The notes under the pieces: generated by a model | What the model saw: only the letters and a program-made list of their open reading frames with translations | Databases searched by the model: none | What the model was told of the DNA's origin: nothing | DNA from: Beijerinckiaceae bacterium | GTDB taxonomy: Bacteria > Pseudomonadota > Alphaproteobacteria > Rhizobiales > Beijerinckiaceae | Direction: 5' to 3' | DNA length: 55,012 nucleotides | Assembly (NCBI GenBank): GCA_021324915.1 | Contig: JAJPIC010000003.1 | Span: 1-55,012, forward strand | Shown: positions 43,528 to 52,723 of the stretch, piece by piece | How positions within the stretch are numbered: position 1 is the stretch's first letter | How the letters are laid out: each line of letters begins with the position of its first letter | Translations under genes and position numbers: made by a program

Positions 43528-44313
43528 ATGACGCTCAAATCACGCAGTGCCATCGTTACCGGCTCGACGAGCGGCATTGGGCTCGCCATCGCGCGCGGCC
43601 TCGCGCAGGCCGGCGCCAACGTGATGATCAATGGATTCGGCGAAGCGGACGCAATCGAGAACGAGCGCAGCGCCATAGCCAAGGATTTCGCCGTCAAGGC
43701 CCTCTACTCGCCCGCCGATATGACAAAGCCGCAAGACGTTCGCGCTATGGTCGCGCAAGCCGAGGCGACGTTCGGAACGCTCGACATCCTCGTCAACAAT
43801 GCCGGAATTCAGCACGTCGAGCCCATCGAGAACTTTCCGCCGGAAATTTGGGACAAGATCATCGCCATTACGCTTTCGGCCGCCTTTCACGCGATTGCCG
43901 CGGCAGTCCCCGGAATGAAGCGGCGCAAATGGGGCCGGATCGTCTCGACGGCTTCGGCTCACTCCATGGTCGCCTCGCCTTTCAAATCCGCTTATGTGTC
44001 GGCCAAGCATGGGCTCGTCGGGCTGACCAAGACCGTCGCGCTCGAAGTTGCGACGTTTGGCGTTACCGCCAATTGCGTGTCGCCCGGCTATGTTTGGACG
44101 CCGCTCGTCGAAAAGCAGATCCCCGACACGATGAAAGCGCGCAATCTCACTCGCGAACAAGTGATCAACGACGTGCTTCTCGATGCGCAGCCGACCAAGC
44201 AATTCGTGACGTCCGAACAGGTCGCCTCGCTCGTCGTCTATCTATGTTCGGACGAGGCGTCGCAGATCACCGGCGCAAATATTGCGATGGACGGCGGTTG
44301 GACTGCGCATTGA
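43528..44313 (+). CDS. bdhA: 3-hydroxybutyrate dehydrogenase
   Basis: 261 residues, standard length. SAIVTGSTSGIGLAIARGLA carries the NAD motif, NNAGIQHVEPIENFPPEIWD is the BdhA signature (the Gln-His after NAG), and STASAHSMVASPFKSAYVSA followed by KHG has the catalytic Ser, Tyr and Lys. TANCVSPGYVWTPLVEKQIP is also conserved. It oxidises (R)-3-hydroxybutyrate to acetoacetate during PHB use. AAGGGG before the ATG at 43528 gives the start. The patatin gene follows 22 bases later, so the two probably form a PHB-mobilising pair. Confidence 0.95.
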   Translation: MTLKSRSAIVTGSTSGIGLAIARGLAQAGANVMINGFGEADAIENERSAIAKDFAVKALYSPADMTKPQDVRAMVAQAEATFGTLDILVNNAGIQHVEPIENFPPEIWDKIIAITLSAAFHAIAAAVPGMKRRKWGRIVSTASAHSMVASPFKSAYVSAKHGLVGLTKTVALEVATFGVTANCVSPGYVWTPLVEKQIPDTMKARNLTREQVINDVLLDAQPTKQFVTSEQVASLVVYLCSDEASQITGANIAMDGGWTAH

Positions 44314-44335
44314 CAGCGCCTTCGAGACGGAGACG

Positions 44336-45346
44336 ATGACGAAGACGGTCAACCTCGCATTGCAGGGCGGCGGCTCGCATGGCGCCTTCACCTGGGGCGT
44401 GCTCGATTTTCTGCTGGAGGACGACAGGCTCGACTTCGACGCAATCACCGGCACGAGCGCGGGGGCGATGAATGCCGCCGTCTTGGCCGAAGGGTTCTTG
44501 CACGGTGGACGGAAAGGCGCGCGGGAAAATCTGACCCAATTCTGGCGCTCGGTCTCGGCCGAGAATGCGCTCTCCCCGGTGCAAGCCAAGATCTTCGATC
44601 TCTTCTTCGGCTATGGCACGATCCCGTCGCGCATCAATGCGTGGTGGACGGATTTGCTCACCCATTATTTCAGCCCGTACGAGTTCAATCCGTTCGATCT
44701 CAATCCGCTGCGCGATCATCTGGAAGCCGTCGTCAATTTCGAGAAAGTGCGCTCATGCGAACAGCTGAAATTGTTCGTGCCGGCCACCAATGTCTATATG
44801 GGCAAGATCAAGGTCTTCCAGCGCCGCGAACTTACCGCCGATCATGTCCTGGCGTCCGCCTGCCTGCCCTTTCTTTTCCGTGCCGTCGAAATCGACGGCA
44901 TTCCCTATTGGGACGGCGGCTACATGGGCAACCCGGCGCTCTTCCCGCTCTTTTACGAAACGGAATGCCCGGATATCGTAATCGTTCAGATCAATCCGAT
45001 CGAGCGCAAGGAAGTGCCGGTCAGAGCGCGCGAGATTCAGAATCGGTCGAACGAGATCACATTCAATGGCGCGTTGATGGGCGAATTGCGCGCCATCGAT
45101 TTCGTCAGCCGTTTGGTCGATTCCGGCAAGCTCTCGCGTGAAGATTATATGCGGCCCTTCGTGCATCGGATCGATGGCGGCACTCTTCTCCTACCCTTTT
45201 CTGCCGACAGCAAGCTCGATTCCTCCTGGCCTCTGATCAGCCAATTCTTCGAATTCGGCCGCGACGCCGCCAAGCAATGGCTCGACAAGAACTACGATTC
45301 GATCGGCAAGGAATCGACGCTCGACCTGCGGATGGCTTTCGCCTAA
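44336..45346 (+). CDS. Patatin-like phospholipase/esterase next to bdhA
   Basis: 336 residues. The patatin motifs are LALQGGGSHGAFTWGVLDFL (oxyanion glycine-rich loop), ITGTSAGAMNAAVLAEGF with the nucleophile elbow GTSAG, and the Asp of the catalytic dyad in IPYWDGGYMGNPALFPL. Such enzymes hydrolyse lipids or esters. Its position 22 bases after bdhA suggests a role with PHB or its oligomers, for example as a depolymerase or granule protein. That is inference; membrane lipid turnover is the alternative. The ATG at 44336 has GGAG upstream. The C-terminal part includes VQINPIERKEVPVRAREIQN, seen in many bacterial patatins of this group. Confidence 0.92.
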   Translation: MTKTVNLALQGGGSHGAFTWGVLDFLLEDDRLDFDAITGTSAGAMNAAVLAEGFLHGGRKGARENLTQFWRSVSAENALSPVQAKIFDLFFGYGTIPSRINAWWTDLLTHYFSPYEFNPFDLNPLRDHLEAVVNFEKVRSCEQLKLFVPATNVYMGKIKVFQRRELTADHVLASACLPFLFRAVEIDGIPYWDGGYMGNPALFPLFYETECPDIVIVQINPIERKEVPVRAREIQNRSNEITFNGALMGELRAIDFVSRLVDSGKLSREDYMRPFVHRIDGGTLLLPFSADSKLDSSWPLISQFFEFGRDAAKQWLDKNYDSIGKESTLDLRMAFA

Positions 45347-45355
45347 GATCTCTCC

Positions 45356-45688
45356 ATGACGGCTGATTTCTGCGTCGCGCTCACGACCGTACCCAATCGT
45401 GAAAGAGCGCGGGCGATCGCCAGGACCCTCGTCGAACAACGGCTCGCGGCCTGCGTGCAAATGCTGCCGATCGAGAGCGTTTTTACATGGCAAGACCGGC
45501 TCGAGGAATCGGCCGAAATCCTCCTGCTCATCAAGATCAAACGTGCGGACTATGCGCAGCTCCAACAGGCGATCCTGAGTCTGCACGATTATGAGACGCC
45601 CGAGATCATCGCCCTCCCCATCGTAGAAGGGTCCGCGCCCTACCTCGAATGGATCAAGGCAACGACGCGGCGCAAAAGCCAGGAGTAA
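45356..45688 (+). CDS. cutA: Divalent-cation tolerance protein CutA
   Basis: 110 residues, normal size. TTVPNRERARAIARTLVEQR then LAACVQMLPIESVFTWQDRL is the CutA signature, and the C-terminus has HDYETPEIIALPIVEG. It forms a stable trimer. It was linked to copper tolerance, but its true role is unclear. It starts nine bases after the patatin stop, so it could belong to the same transcript. The ribosome site is weak. Confidence 0.94.
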   Translation: MTADFCVALTTVPNRERARAIARTLVEQRLAACVQMLPIESVFTWQDRLEESAEILLLIKIKRADYAQLQQAILSLHDYETPEIIALPIVEGSAPYLEWIKATTRRKSQE

Positions 45689-45814
45689 GCCGCGGCCGGC
45701 CCGATTTGCGGCCCGTTCGGCAAAGGATCCGATCTAGCTCCTATTCGCCTTTTCGGGCATCATTGGGCGGCGCAAGGTCGTGAGCCTTGTCCGATCGCTT
45801 CGAGCGCCGAAATC

Positions 45815-46249
45815 ATGCGACGTGCCCTCACCATATTCGCTTTTCTTTGCTGCATCCTTTGCTGCCTCGCCCCGGCGCTCGGCGAAGTGCGGATCGAGGC
45901 GAGCAACGGCGGCGAAGTCGGCCATTTCATCAGGTTTTTCAATCTGCTGCGGCAATCCGGCGAACGCGTCGTCATCGACGGGCCATGCTATTCCGCTTGC
46001 ACGCTCGTCCTGACCATGATCCCGCGCGACCGGCTCTGCGTCACGCGCCGGGCAGTCTTGGGCTTCCATGCGCCGATATTGGTCGATGATTACGGGCGCG
46101 AATATTCGACGGCCAAAGCGACGCGGGCGGTCAACGCGGTCTATCCTGCCGAGATCCGCGACTGGATCAGGCGACATGGCGGCCTGTCGCGCAGGGTCAT
46201 CTATCTTCGTGGACGAGCGCTTGACGCGCTTTATCCGCTCTGCCGCTAG
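45815..46249 (+). CDS. Exported protein with ClpP/crotonase-like look
   Basis: 144 residues. MRRALTIFAFLCCILCCLAP followed by ALG is a signal peptide. The mature part includes VRIEASNGGEVGHFIRFFNL then GERVVIDGPCYSACTLVLTM and CVTRRAVLGFHAPIL. This matches the pattern of ClpP-fold periplasmic proteins, where a Ser follows a Tyr after a turn (CYSAC) and a His lies about 30 residues later (GFHAP). If that reading is right, CYSACTL would hold the nucleophile. Two cysteines flank the Ser and could form a disulfide. The fold assignment is by eye. It converges with the nucleotidyltransferase gene. Confidence 0.75.
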   Translation: MRRALTIFAFLCCILCCLAPALGEVRIEASNGGEVGHFIRFFNLLRQSGERVVIDGPCYSACTLVLTMIPRDRLCVTRRAVLGFHAPILVDDYGREYSTAKATRAVNAVYPAEIRDWIRRHGGLSRRVIYLRGRALDALYPLCR

Positions 46250-46258
46250 CGCATGTCT

Positions 46259-46984
46259 CTACAGAACCGAGCGCGCGATGAGTTGCTCCGCTTCTTCGAT
46301 CGCCTGCGGCGTGCCGATATGCAGCCAGATTCCATCGAGTCTGACGCCGAAGAGGCGGCCGTTCTCAGCCGCCTTGAAGAAATAGGGCGCGAGCCGAAAG
46401 ACCTCTTGCTTGGCATCGGCGAAGAGCTCGGGCTTGATGATGCCGACGCCCGAATAGACGAAAGGCGCCACGCGCCTTTCTTCGCGCCGTTCGAGGCGGC
46501 CTTCTGCATCCATGGAGAAATCGCCGAGCCAGTCGACGCCGATGCTCGTCGCCGCGGCCGCCACGAGCAGCAGGACGTCCATCTTCTTAGGATCCCATGC
46601 GGCGACAAGGCGGGCGAGATTGGAGCGTGGCCCTTCGATCCAGAACGCGTCCGTATTGCAGAGGAAGAATGGGGCGTCGCCGAGCTCCGGCAGGGCTTTT
46701 TTGATGCCGCCGCCTTGGTCGAGCAATTTCTCGCGCTCATCCGACAGGATGATCTGCGGCTTGTTGCGCCGGGAGAGATGCGCAGCGATCTGGCCGGCGT
46801 GATGATGCACATTGACGACCGCGGTGGAGACGCCTGCCGCCGCGAAACGATCGAGTGAATGATCGATGAGCGCCTTGCCGCCGATCTTGATGAGAGGCTT
46901 GGGGATATGCTCGGTCAGCGGACGCATGCGCGTGCCGAGCCCCGCTGCAAAAACCATTGCCTTATCAGGCATAAAAGACGTCAT
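46259..46984 (-). CDS. murU: Nucleotidyltransferase, MurU-type (MurNAc-1-phosphate uridylyltransferase)
   Basis: 241 residues. The Rossmann-like nucleotidyltransferase motif AMVFAAGLGTRMRPLTEHIP then KPLIKIGGKALIDHSLD is at about 9-42. Later motifs include FFLCNTDAFWIEG with the metal-binding Asp and a sugar-phosphate-binding part. MurU makes UDP-MurNAc from MurNAc-1-phosphate in the recycling route that bypasses MurA (fosfomycin-insensitive) in Pseudomonas. Its neighbour upstream encodes AmgK, the kinase of the same route, supporting this over a mannose-1-phosphate guanylyltransferase. The start could be 46984 or four codons later. It lies 22 bases after the fusion gene. Confidence 0.85.
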   Translation of the reverse strand: MTSFMPDKAMVFAAGLGTRMRPLTEHIPKPLIKIGGKALIDHSLDRFAAAGVSTAVVNVHHHAGQIAAHLSRRNKPQIILSDEREKLLDQGGGIKKALPELGDAPFFLCNTDAFWIEGPRSNLARLVAAWDPKKMDVLLLVAAAATSIGVDWLGDFSMDAEGRLERREERRVAPFVYSGVGIIKPELFADAKQEVFRLAPYFFKAAENGRLFGVRLDGIWLHIGTPQAIEEAEQLIARSVL

Positions 46985-47006
46985 GAACGCGGCTGGTACA
47001 ACAAGA

Positions 47007-48539
47007 TCACGGGTTCTTGGTCAAGGCCCGCGGCAGGTGGGTCTCATACCAGCCTTTGAGCGCCGACAACAAGGGATGAGCGAGGTCCTTGGCCAAATAT
47101 TTCTGGATGCGTGGCAAATGCGCCAGATATTGCGGCTTGTGATCGCGCTTATCCAATCGGGCGAAAATGCCGAGAATTTTTGTCGCCCGCTGGGCGCCGA
47201 GCACGGCATACGCGCGGGCAAATGCGGCCATGTCGAAACTAGGATCGCTGGCGCGGCGCAATTGCGCATAATGGCCGAGAAGCTTCAATTCCATATCGTC
47301 CGGCACGTCGACGCGCGCGTCCTGAAGGAGCGAGACGACGTCGTATGCGGGATGACCGAGAACGCAATCCTGAAAATCGATGAGCCCGACGCGGCCGAGA
47401 CCTGCGCGCAATGGCAGCCAGAATAGATTCGGCGAATGATAGTCGCGCAGGGTCCAGGTCTGGCGCGCCGAGACGACGTCGCGCAGCGCATGGCGCCAGA
47501 GATTGCCGAAGATCGCCTTGGCGCCGGATGGGAGCGAGGCTTTTGCCACATGCGGCGCATACCAGTCGAGCAGAAGCTCAACTTCGATGCCGAGCGCGTC
47601 GAGGTCATAAGGGGGAATGCGATGCGTCTCCTCCTCGACCTGCAAAGTGTCGGGCAGGTTGAGCTGATGAAGACGCGCCAGAAGAGCCACGGCCTCGGCA
47701 TAGCGTTCGAAAACGACTTTCCCCTCGACCATTCTCTGGTTGCCGAAATCTTCGAGGATCGCGACGCCCGTCTCGAGATCGGCGGCGAGAATCTCTGGCG
47801 CGGAAAAGCCTTGCGCGCGCAGGCCTTTGTCGATTGCAACAAAGGGACGGATCGTCTCGGCGAGCCGCGCCAGCGCGCTATAGGATTTGCCGAATCTCAC
47901 GGGCGGACCGTCCGGCCGCGGCGGCGCGATCATGAGGATTGCGGTTGCTCCGTCCGGCTTGACGAGGCGTTCGTAGACGCGCGTCGAGGCATCCCCCTGC
48001 ATGAAGCGCCGCTCGGCTCCCGCCCATCCGGATCTGGCGAGAATCGTGCGAATGCCGCGTGCGAGCGTGAGCCGCGGGGCAAAAGCACCCCTTCCGGTGA
48101 GGGTCAGCACACGCGCCTCGGCTGAATTGCCGAGCTCGAAGGCTATGTTCAGCCGATTGGCGCTCAGCGAATCCTCGGCGCGTTCCGGCCATTCGACAAT
48201 GACGAGCGTACCCTCCTGCGCTTCTTCGAAGCCGAGTTCGACGAGTTCCTCGCTGCTTTTGATGCGATAGAAGTCGGCATGCACGATCGGAAAGGATGCG
48301 CCCTCGTAGATCTGCATCAAGGTGAACGTCGGGCTCGGAACCTCAAGATCGGGATCGTGCGTGAGCGAACGGATGAGCGCCCGCGCGAATGTGGTCTTGC
48401 CGGTGCCGAGCTCCCCGGAGAGCGTCAGAAGGTCACCCGGCCCGAGCCATTGGCCGACGTCGGCGGCCAGCGCGATTGTCGAAGCCTCGTCGGGAAGTTC
48501 GATCCGCCATTGGGCCTTCCGCGGCGTGCGGGCCGCCAT
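47007..48539 (-). CDS. tsaE-amgK: TsaE-AmgK fusion: tRNA t6A ATPase plus cell-wall amino sugar kinase
   Basis: 510 residues with two domains. TsaE at 1-155 has the P-loop LSGELGTGKTTFARALIRSL, SPTFTLMQIYEG and HADFYRI, and helps TsaBD make t6A37 on tRNAs. The aminoglycoside-phosphotransferase-like domain at 165-510 has WTLRDYHSPNLFWLPL (catalytic Asp and metal Asn) and GLIDFQDCVLGHPAYDVVSL. It is AmgK-like: it phosphorylates MurNAc and GlcNAc at C1 for MurU downstream. The fusion is widespread in Alphaproteobacteria; joining the two in one chain is unexplained. Downstream lies murU, upstream the DivL-like kinase. Confidence 0.92.
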   Translation of the reverse strand: MAARTPRKAQWRIELPDEASTIALAADVGQWLGPGDLLTLSGELGTGKTTFARALIRSLTHDPDLEVPSPTFTLMQIYEGASFPIVHADFYRIKSSEELVELGFEEAQEGTLVIVEWPERAEDSLSANRLNIAFELGNSAEARVLTLTGRGAFAPRLTLARGIRTILARSGWAGAERRFMQGDASTRVYERLVKPDGATAILMIAPPRPDGPPVRFGKSYSALARLAETIRPFVAIDKGLRAQGFSAPEILAADLETGVAILEDFGNQRMVEGKVVFERYAEAVALLARLHQLNLPDTLQVEEETHRIPPYDLDALGIEVELLLDWYAPHVAKASLPSGAKAIFGNLWRHALRDVVSARQTWTLRDYHSPNLFWLPLRAGLGRVGLIDFQDCVLGHPAYDVVSLLQDARVDVPDDMELKLLGHYAQLRRASDPSFDMAAFARAYAVLGAQRATKILGIFARLDKRDHKPQYLAHLPRIQKYLAKDLAHPLLSALKGWYETHLPRALTKNP

Positions 48540-48618
48540 GTGCTATTTTCTCCTAAATTCCGCAAAGGCAAAGCAGATCGTTGCGGATTTTCCGGGGCAG
48601 AGGTTCCTTCCGCTCTGT

Positions 48619-51141
48619 CTAGGAAAGCCGATAAGGCTGCGCATGGGCTTTGTCCAGTTTCGCGCCGCGCGCGGGAAAGATGCAGGTGACCGTCGTACCC
48701 TCGCCTTCGACCGAATCGATGAGCACGCGCCCGCCATGCAGTTCGACGAGCGAGTTCACGATCGATAGGCCCAAGCCGAGGCCGCGGTTACGCGGACCGG
48801 TCCTGAATCGATCGAAAACATGATCGAGGAGATCGGCTGGAATTCCGCTGCCGCGATCGCTCACCTTGAAGACGATTTCGTTCTCGCGCCGCAGCGCCGC
48901 GAGAACTATCGTCTGGCCGGGTGCCGAGAAACGGATCGCGTTCGAGAGAAGATTGAACAGGACCTGGCGCACGCGCTGCGCGTCGGCGACGAAAGTGCCC
49001 AGCGCATCCATTGCCACGACGTTGAGATGCAGCGAAGATTCGGCCAGCCGATCCTGCACGCCCTCCGCCGCCAGGCGCATCGTCTCCTCGATATCGACCT
49101 CCCCCTGATTGAGCTCGAGCGCATCGGCATCGATCGAAGCGAGATCGAGAATATTGTCGATGATCGCCAGAAGCGCCGCGGAGGACGCACGCACATAACC
49201 TGCATATTCGCGCTGCTTGTCGTTGAGCGGACCGGCGGAGCCGTCGCTCAAAAGTTCGATGAAGCCGATGATATTGGTCAAGGGCGAGCGCAATTCGTAA
49301 GACACGTGATGGACGAAATCGTTGCGCAATTTCTCAGCCTGCAGCAGAGCCTCGTTGCGGTCGGTCAGCGCCCGTTCGACATTGACGCTCGCGGTCGTGT
49401 CGGTGAAGGTCAGCAGAGTCGCGCCATCGGGCAGAGGCTGGGCTGTGCAATCGAGCACCGAACCGTCGCGGCAGAAGATCCGGCCCCTATATCCCGTCCT
49501 TTGATCGTCGAGACCGACGACGATGGCGCGCATTTCTTCGAAGGGCGTGTCGGCGGCATCGAAGAGCGTGCAATGCCGCGCGAGGCGGTCGATATGCGGC
49601 TTTTCGTGCAGCATGCTCCAGTCGAGCTTCAAGAGATCGACGAAGGCCGGATTGAAGAATTTGAGCCTTCCGTCGGTGCCGAAGACCGCCACGCCTTCCT
49701 TCAGCGTATCGAGCGTTTCGCTCTGCACGCGGGTCAAGGCATTGAATTGCGATTCGAGGTGGAACCGTTCGGTTACGTCGTCGAAGAGATAAGTCACGCC
49801 CCCCTGCGGATTGGGATTGACCACCACGCGCAAGGTTCGCCCGTCCGGCAGATACCAGATGTGTTCGCTCGTCTCGATCGCCTGATAGGCGGCGAAGAGA
49901 TGTTCTTTCCAGGCGCGGAAATCGGCCTGCTCGGGCAGCAGGCCGCGGGCGCGCAACCTGTCGAGGACCTCGGAATCGGTCGGCTGCTGATCGGCGAAGG
50001 CCTGATCGAGCGACCAGAGCTGGCGGTAGGCGGAATTGTGAAAGACGAGCCGTTTGCGCCGGTCGAATATGGCAACCGCGGTCGAGAGCTGGTCGAGCGT
50101 GCGCGCATGGGCCTGCATTTGCCGGTCGAGATCGGCGCGTGCCGCTTCGACCTCGGAGACATCGCGCGCCATGCCGACCGAACCCGTCGCAACCGGGACT
50201 TCTATAATATCGAGAAGCCGTCGCTGGCCGGCAGCGACCGCCGGCGCGCGGCTGCTCCAGATTTGCCCCTTGAGCCGCGCGTCCGCCGCCGCATCGCGGG
50301 TCGCGCGCTCGAGGAGTTCCGTGCCGCGCAGGAGCGCATCGGCGGAATCCTTGGCCTCGACCGCGCGGACATAGGCGGCATTGATCCAAATGAGCTTGCC
50401 GTCCGCACCGCGCAGCCAGACCGGGTCGGCGATGGAATCGAGCATGGCGCGCAGCGCTTCGAGCTCGGTCATCGTGCGCAGAAGCCGCTCGCGCAGGCGC
50501 ACAGTCTCGAGCCGATCGCCGGACACGTCGCGGATGCGGACGACGGCGCGCCCGCTCACCGCACGGCCCTCGATTTCCAGCGTGCGCCCGGCGAGACTTT
50601 CGACCGAACAGCGAAAGCTCTCGCCGCGCGTGCGCAATTTTTCGACGCAGGCCTCGAGCTGCTGGGCCTGCTCGGGCGGCAGCCAAGCGCCGAAACCAAG
50701 CACCCGGCGGGGAACGGGCGCATCCGTCACGAGCGTGAGATCGCCCTCGATTTCCGGCTCGTTGCCGGGACCGCCCCAGGCGATGATGATTTGCGGCTCG
50801 GCCGAAAGGAAGACTTCCGCGCGATCGAGCTTCGCGCGCAAATTGTTGAGCTCGAGCGCAAAGGCTGCCTCGGACTTCGTCCAGCGGCGGTGCTCGCGCA
50901 AATGGAGGAGCGCTGTGATCGTCGAAAAGAGAACGAGCCCGACGATCAGCGAAAGCCCGATGACGACATCCTGGCTCTCGCGCAATCTTTCGAGCAAGAG
51001 CAGCGGATAGGCGGTCTCCCCGAAGGCCGGTGCGCTCGCCGGGAGCGAGAGCGCCGCCAGGGCGAGAGCTAAAGGCCAGCGCGCGTGCCGGCGCGGCAAG
51101 TCCTGCCCTAAATCCGGGCCCAATCGCGCGGCTCCGCCCAT
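48619..51141 (-). CDS. divL: DivL-like PAS sensor kinase with Tyr in place of phospho-His
   Basis: About 840 residues. Two N-terminal hydrophobic segments (LALALAALSLPASAPAF; VVIGLSLIVGLVLFSTITAL) come first. Several PAS domains cover about 220-590 (MLDSIADPVWLRGADGKLIW; TLKEGVAVFGTDGRLKFFNP). The DHp region reads NDFVHHVSYELRSPLTNIIG: Tyr615 takes the place of the usual phospho-acceptor His (SHELR), the mark of Caulobacter DivL. The ATPase domain keeps N, G1 and G2 boxes (LLSNAIRFSAPGQ; DRGSGIP; RGLGLGLSIVNSLVELHGG). DivL controls the CckA-ChpT-CtrA cell-cycle pathway via DivK. The start at 51141 has AGAGG five bases before it; earlier ATG/GTG starts are possible. Confidence 0.92.
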   Translation of the reverse strand: MGGAARLGPDLGQDLPRRHARWPLALALAALSLPASAPAFGETAYPLLLLERLRESQDVVIGLSLIVGLVLFSTITALLHLREHRRWTKSEAAFALELNNLRAKLDRAEVFLSAEPQIIIAWGGPGNEPEIEGDLTLVTDAPVPRRVLGFGAWLPPEQAQQLEACVEKLRTRGESFRCSVESLAGRTLEIEGRAVSGRAVVRIRDVSGDRLETVRLRERLLRTMTELEALRAMLDSIADPVWLRGADGKLIWINAAYVRAVEAKDSADALLRGTELLERATRDAAADARLKGQIWSSRAPAVAAGQRRLLDIIEVPVATGSVGMARDVSEVEAARADLDRQMQAHARTLDQLSTAVAIFDRRKRLVFHNSAYRQLWSLDQAFADQQPTDSEVLDRLRARGLLPEQADFRAWKEHLFAAYQAIETSEHIWYLPDGRTLRVVVNPNPQGGVTYLFDDVTERFHLESQFNALTRVQSETLDTLKEGVAVFGTDGRLKFFNPAFVDLLKLDWSMLHEKPHIDRLARHCTLFDAADTPFEEMRAIVVGLDDQRTGYRGRIFCRDGSVLDCTAQPLPDGATLLTFTDTTASVNVERALTDRNEALLQAEKLRNDFVHHVSYELRSPLTNIIGFIELLSDGSAGPLNDKQREYAGYVRASSAALLAIIDNILDLASIDADALELNQGEVDIEETMRLAAEGVQDRLAESSLHLNVVAMDALGTFVADAQRVRQVLFNLLSNAIRFSAPGQTIVLAALRRENEIVFKVSDRGSGIPADLLDHVFDRFRTGPRNRGLGLGLSIVNSLVELHGGRVLIDSVEGEGTTVTCIFPARGAKLDKAHAQPYRLS

Positions 51142-51250
51142 CCCGACCTCTTGGCCGCCCATGATGCGACAGCGGCGAATCGCTGTCACCCGGCGCTCAG
51201 CGCTTATTTACAAGATGTTGGCGCAAAGCGGAGCAGGCTGCAGAGGTTCG

Positions 51251-51268
51251 TGAGGCCGAAAGGCCTCA
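51251..51268. terminator. GAAA-loop hairpin overlapping the ahcY stop codon
   Basis: TGAGGCC-GAAA-GGCCTCA is a perfect seven-base-pair hairpin whose last three bases are the ahcY stop codon on the minus strand. No U-tract follows, so efficient intrinsic termination is doubtful. It may protect the 3' end of the message. Confidence 0.45.
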
Positions 51269-52672
51269 GTAGCGGTAATGATCCGGCTTGAAGGGACCGG
51301 CCTCGGGCACGCCGATATAATTTGCCTGTTCCGGCGTGAGCTTGGTGAGTTTCGCGCCGACCTTGCCGAGGTGCAGCGCCGCGACCTTTTCATCGAGATG
51401 TTTGGGCAGGACATGGACCTTGCGCCCATATTGACCGCGTTTGGTCCAGAGATCGATCTGCGCCAGGCATTGATTGGTGAAAGAGGCCGACATCACAAAA
51501 GACGGATGTCCCATGGCATTGCCGAGATTGACGAGCCGGCCCTCGGAGAGAAGGATGATTCTCTTGCCGTCGGGAAATTCGATCTCGTCGACCTGCGGCT
51601 TCACATTGTGCCATTTGAAATTGCGCAGCCCGGCTACCTGGATCTCGGAATCGAAATGGCCGATGTTGCAGACAATGGCGCGGTCGCGCATCTGGCGCAT
51701 ATGCTCGAGGCGGATCACGTCGATATTGCCGGTCGCGGTCACGAAAATATCGGCGCGCGGCGCGGCGTCCTCCATGGTGGTGACCTCGTAGCCTTCCATC
51801 GCCGCCTGTAGAGCGCAGATCGGATCGACCTCGGAGACCATGACGCGGCAACCGGCGTTGCGCAGCGAAGCGGCCGAGCCCTTCCCGACGTCGCCGAAAC
51901 CGGCGACCATGGCGACCTTTCCGGCCATCATCACGTCGGTGCCGCGGCGAATGCCGTCGACGAGCGATTCACGGCAGCCATAGAGATTGTCGAACTTCGA
52001 CTTCGTCACGGAATCGTTGACGTTGATGGCGGGCCAGAGAAGCTTGCCCTCCTTCTGCATGATGTAGAGCCGGTGGACGCCGGTCGTGGTCTCCTCGCTC
52101 ACGCCTTTGATCGCGGCCGCGCAGCGCCCATACCAGCCGGGCTTTTCCTTGAGCCGGCGCTTGATTGCGGCGAAAAGCACTTCCTCTTCTTCGTTCGTCG
52201 CCTTGTCGAGGAAAGCCGTCTCGCCGCCTTCCGCCCGCACGCCGAGATGGATGAGAAGGGTCGCGTCACCGCCGTCGTCGAGGATCAGATTGGGCGCGCC
52301 GCCGTCGCTCCATTCGAAAATCCGGTGGGTATATTCCCAATAATCGTAAAGGCTCTCGCCCTTGCGGGCGAAGACGGGCACCCCCGCCTCGGCGATGGCC
52401 GCAGCGGCGTGATCCTGGGTCGAATAGATGTTGCAGGAGGCCCAACGGATATCGGCGCCGAGCGCCCTGAGGCTCTCGATGAGGATCGCCGTCTGCACCG
52501 TCATATGGAGCGAGCCTGCGATCCGAGCGCCGGCCAGGGGTTGCGAGGGGCCGAATTCGGCCCTGATTGCCATCAGGCCCGGCATTTCCGTCTCGGCGAT
52601 GTCGATCTCCTTCCGCCCCCAGGCGGCAAGCCCGATATCGGCGACGGCATAGTCGGAAACAGAATGGGTCAT
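51266..52672 (-). CDS. ahcY: Adenosylhomocysteinase (S-adenosylhomocysteine hydrolase)
   Basis: 468 residues. The N-terminal substrate domain has [20 protein letters not shown] and [23 protein letters not shown] binds at [20 protein letters not shown], and the C-terminus KPDHYRY supplies the Lys/Tyr that contact NAD from the partner. [20 protein letters not shown] holds the catalytic Lys and Asp. It splits S-adenosylhomocysteine into adenosine and homocysteine, keeping methyltransferases active. The ATG at 52672 has AGGAG five to six bases upstream. The upstream dyad at 52724-52750 probably controls it. Confidence 0.98.
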   Translation of the reverse strand: MTHSVSDYAVADIGLAAWGRKEIDIAETEMPGLMAIRAEFGPSQPLAGARIAGSLHMTVQTAILIESLRALGADIRWASCNIYSTQDHAAAAIAEAGVPVFARKGESLYDYWEYTHRIFEWSDGGAPNLILDDGGDATLLIHLGVRAEGGETAFLDKATNEEEEVLFAAIKRRLKEKPGWYGRCAAAIKGVSEETTTGVHRLYIMQKEGKLLWPAINVNDSVTKSKFDNLYGCRESLVDGIRRGTDVMMAGKVAMVAGFGDVGKGSAASLRNAGCRVMVSEVDPICALQAAMEGYEVTTMEDAAPRADIFVTATGNIDVIRLEHMRQMRDRAIVCNIGHFDSEIQVAGLRNFKWHNVKPQVDEIEFPDGKRIILLSEGRLVNLGNAMGHPSFVMSASFTNQCLAQIDLWTKRGQYGRKVHVLPKHLDEKVAALHLGKVGAKLTKLTPEQANYIGVPEAGPFKPDHYRY

Positions 52673-52723
52673 GGGCACTCCTTTGGAACAGCCGGTTCTA
52701 TAGCAGGCTCGTGAGGGAGAGGC

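Noticed and set aside
48820-51072. 750-codon open frame on the plus strand opposite divL
   Set aside because: It is a GC-rich antisense shadow with Arg/Glu/Asp-heavy composition, no ribosome site and no family motif; the minus strand carries a clear PAS kinase.
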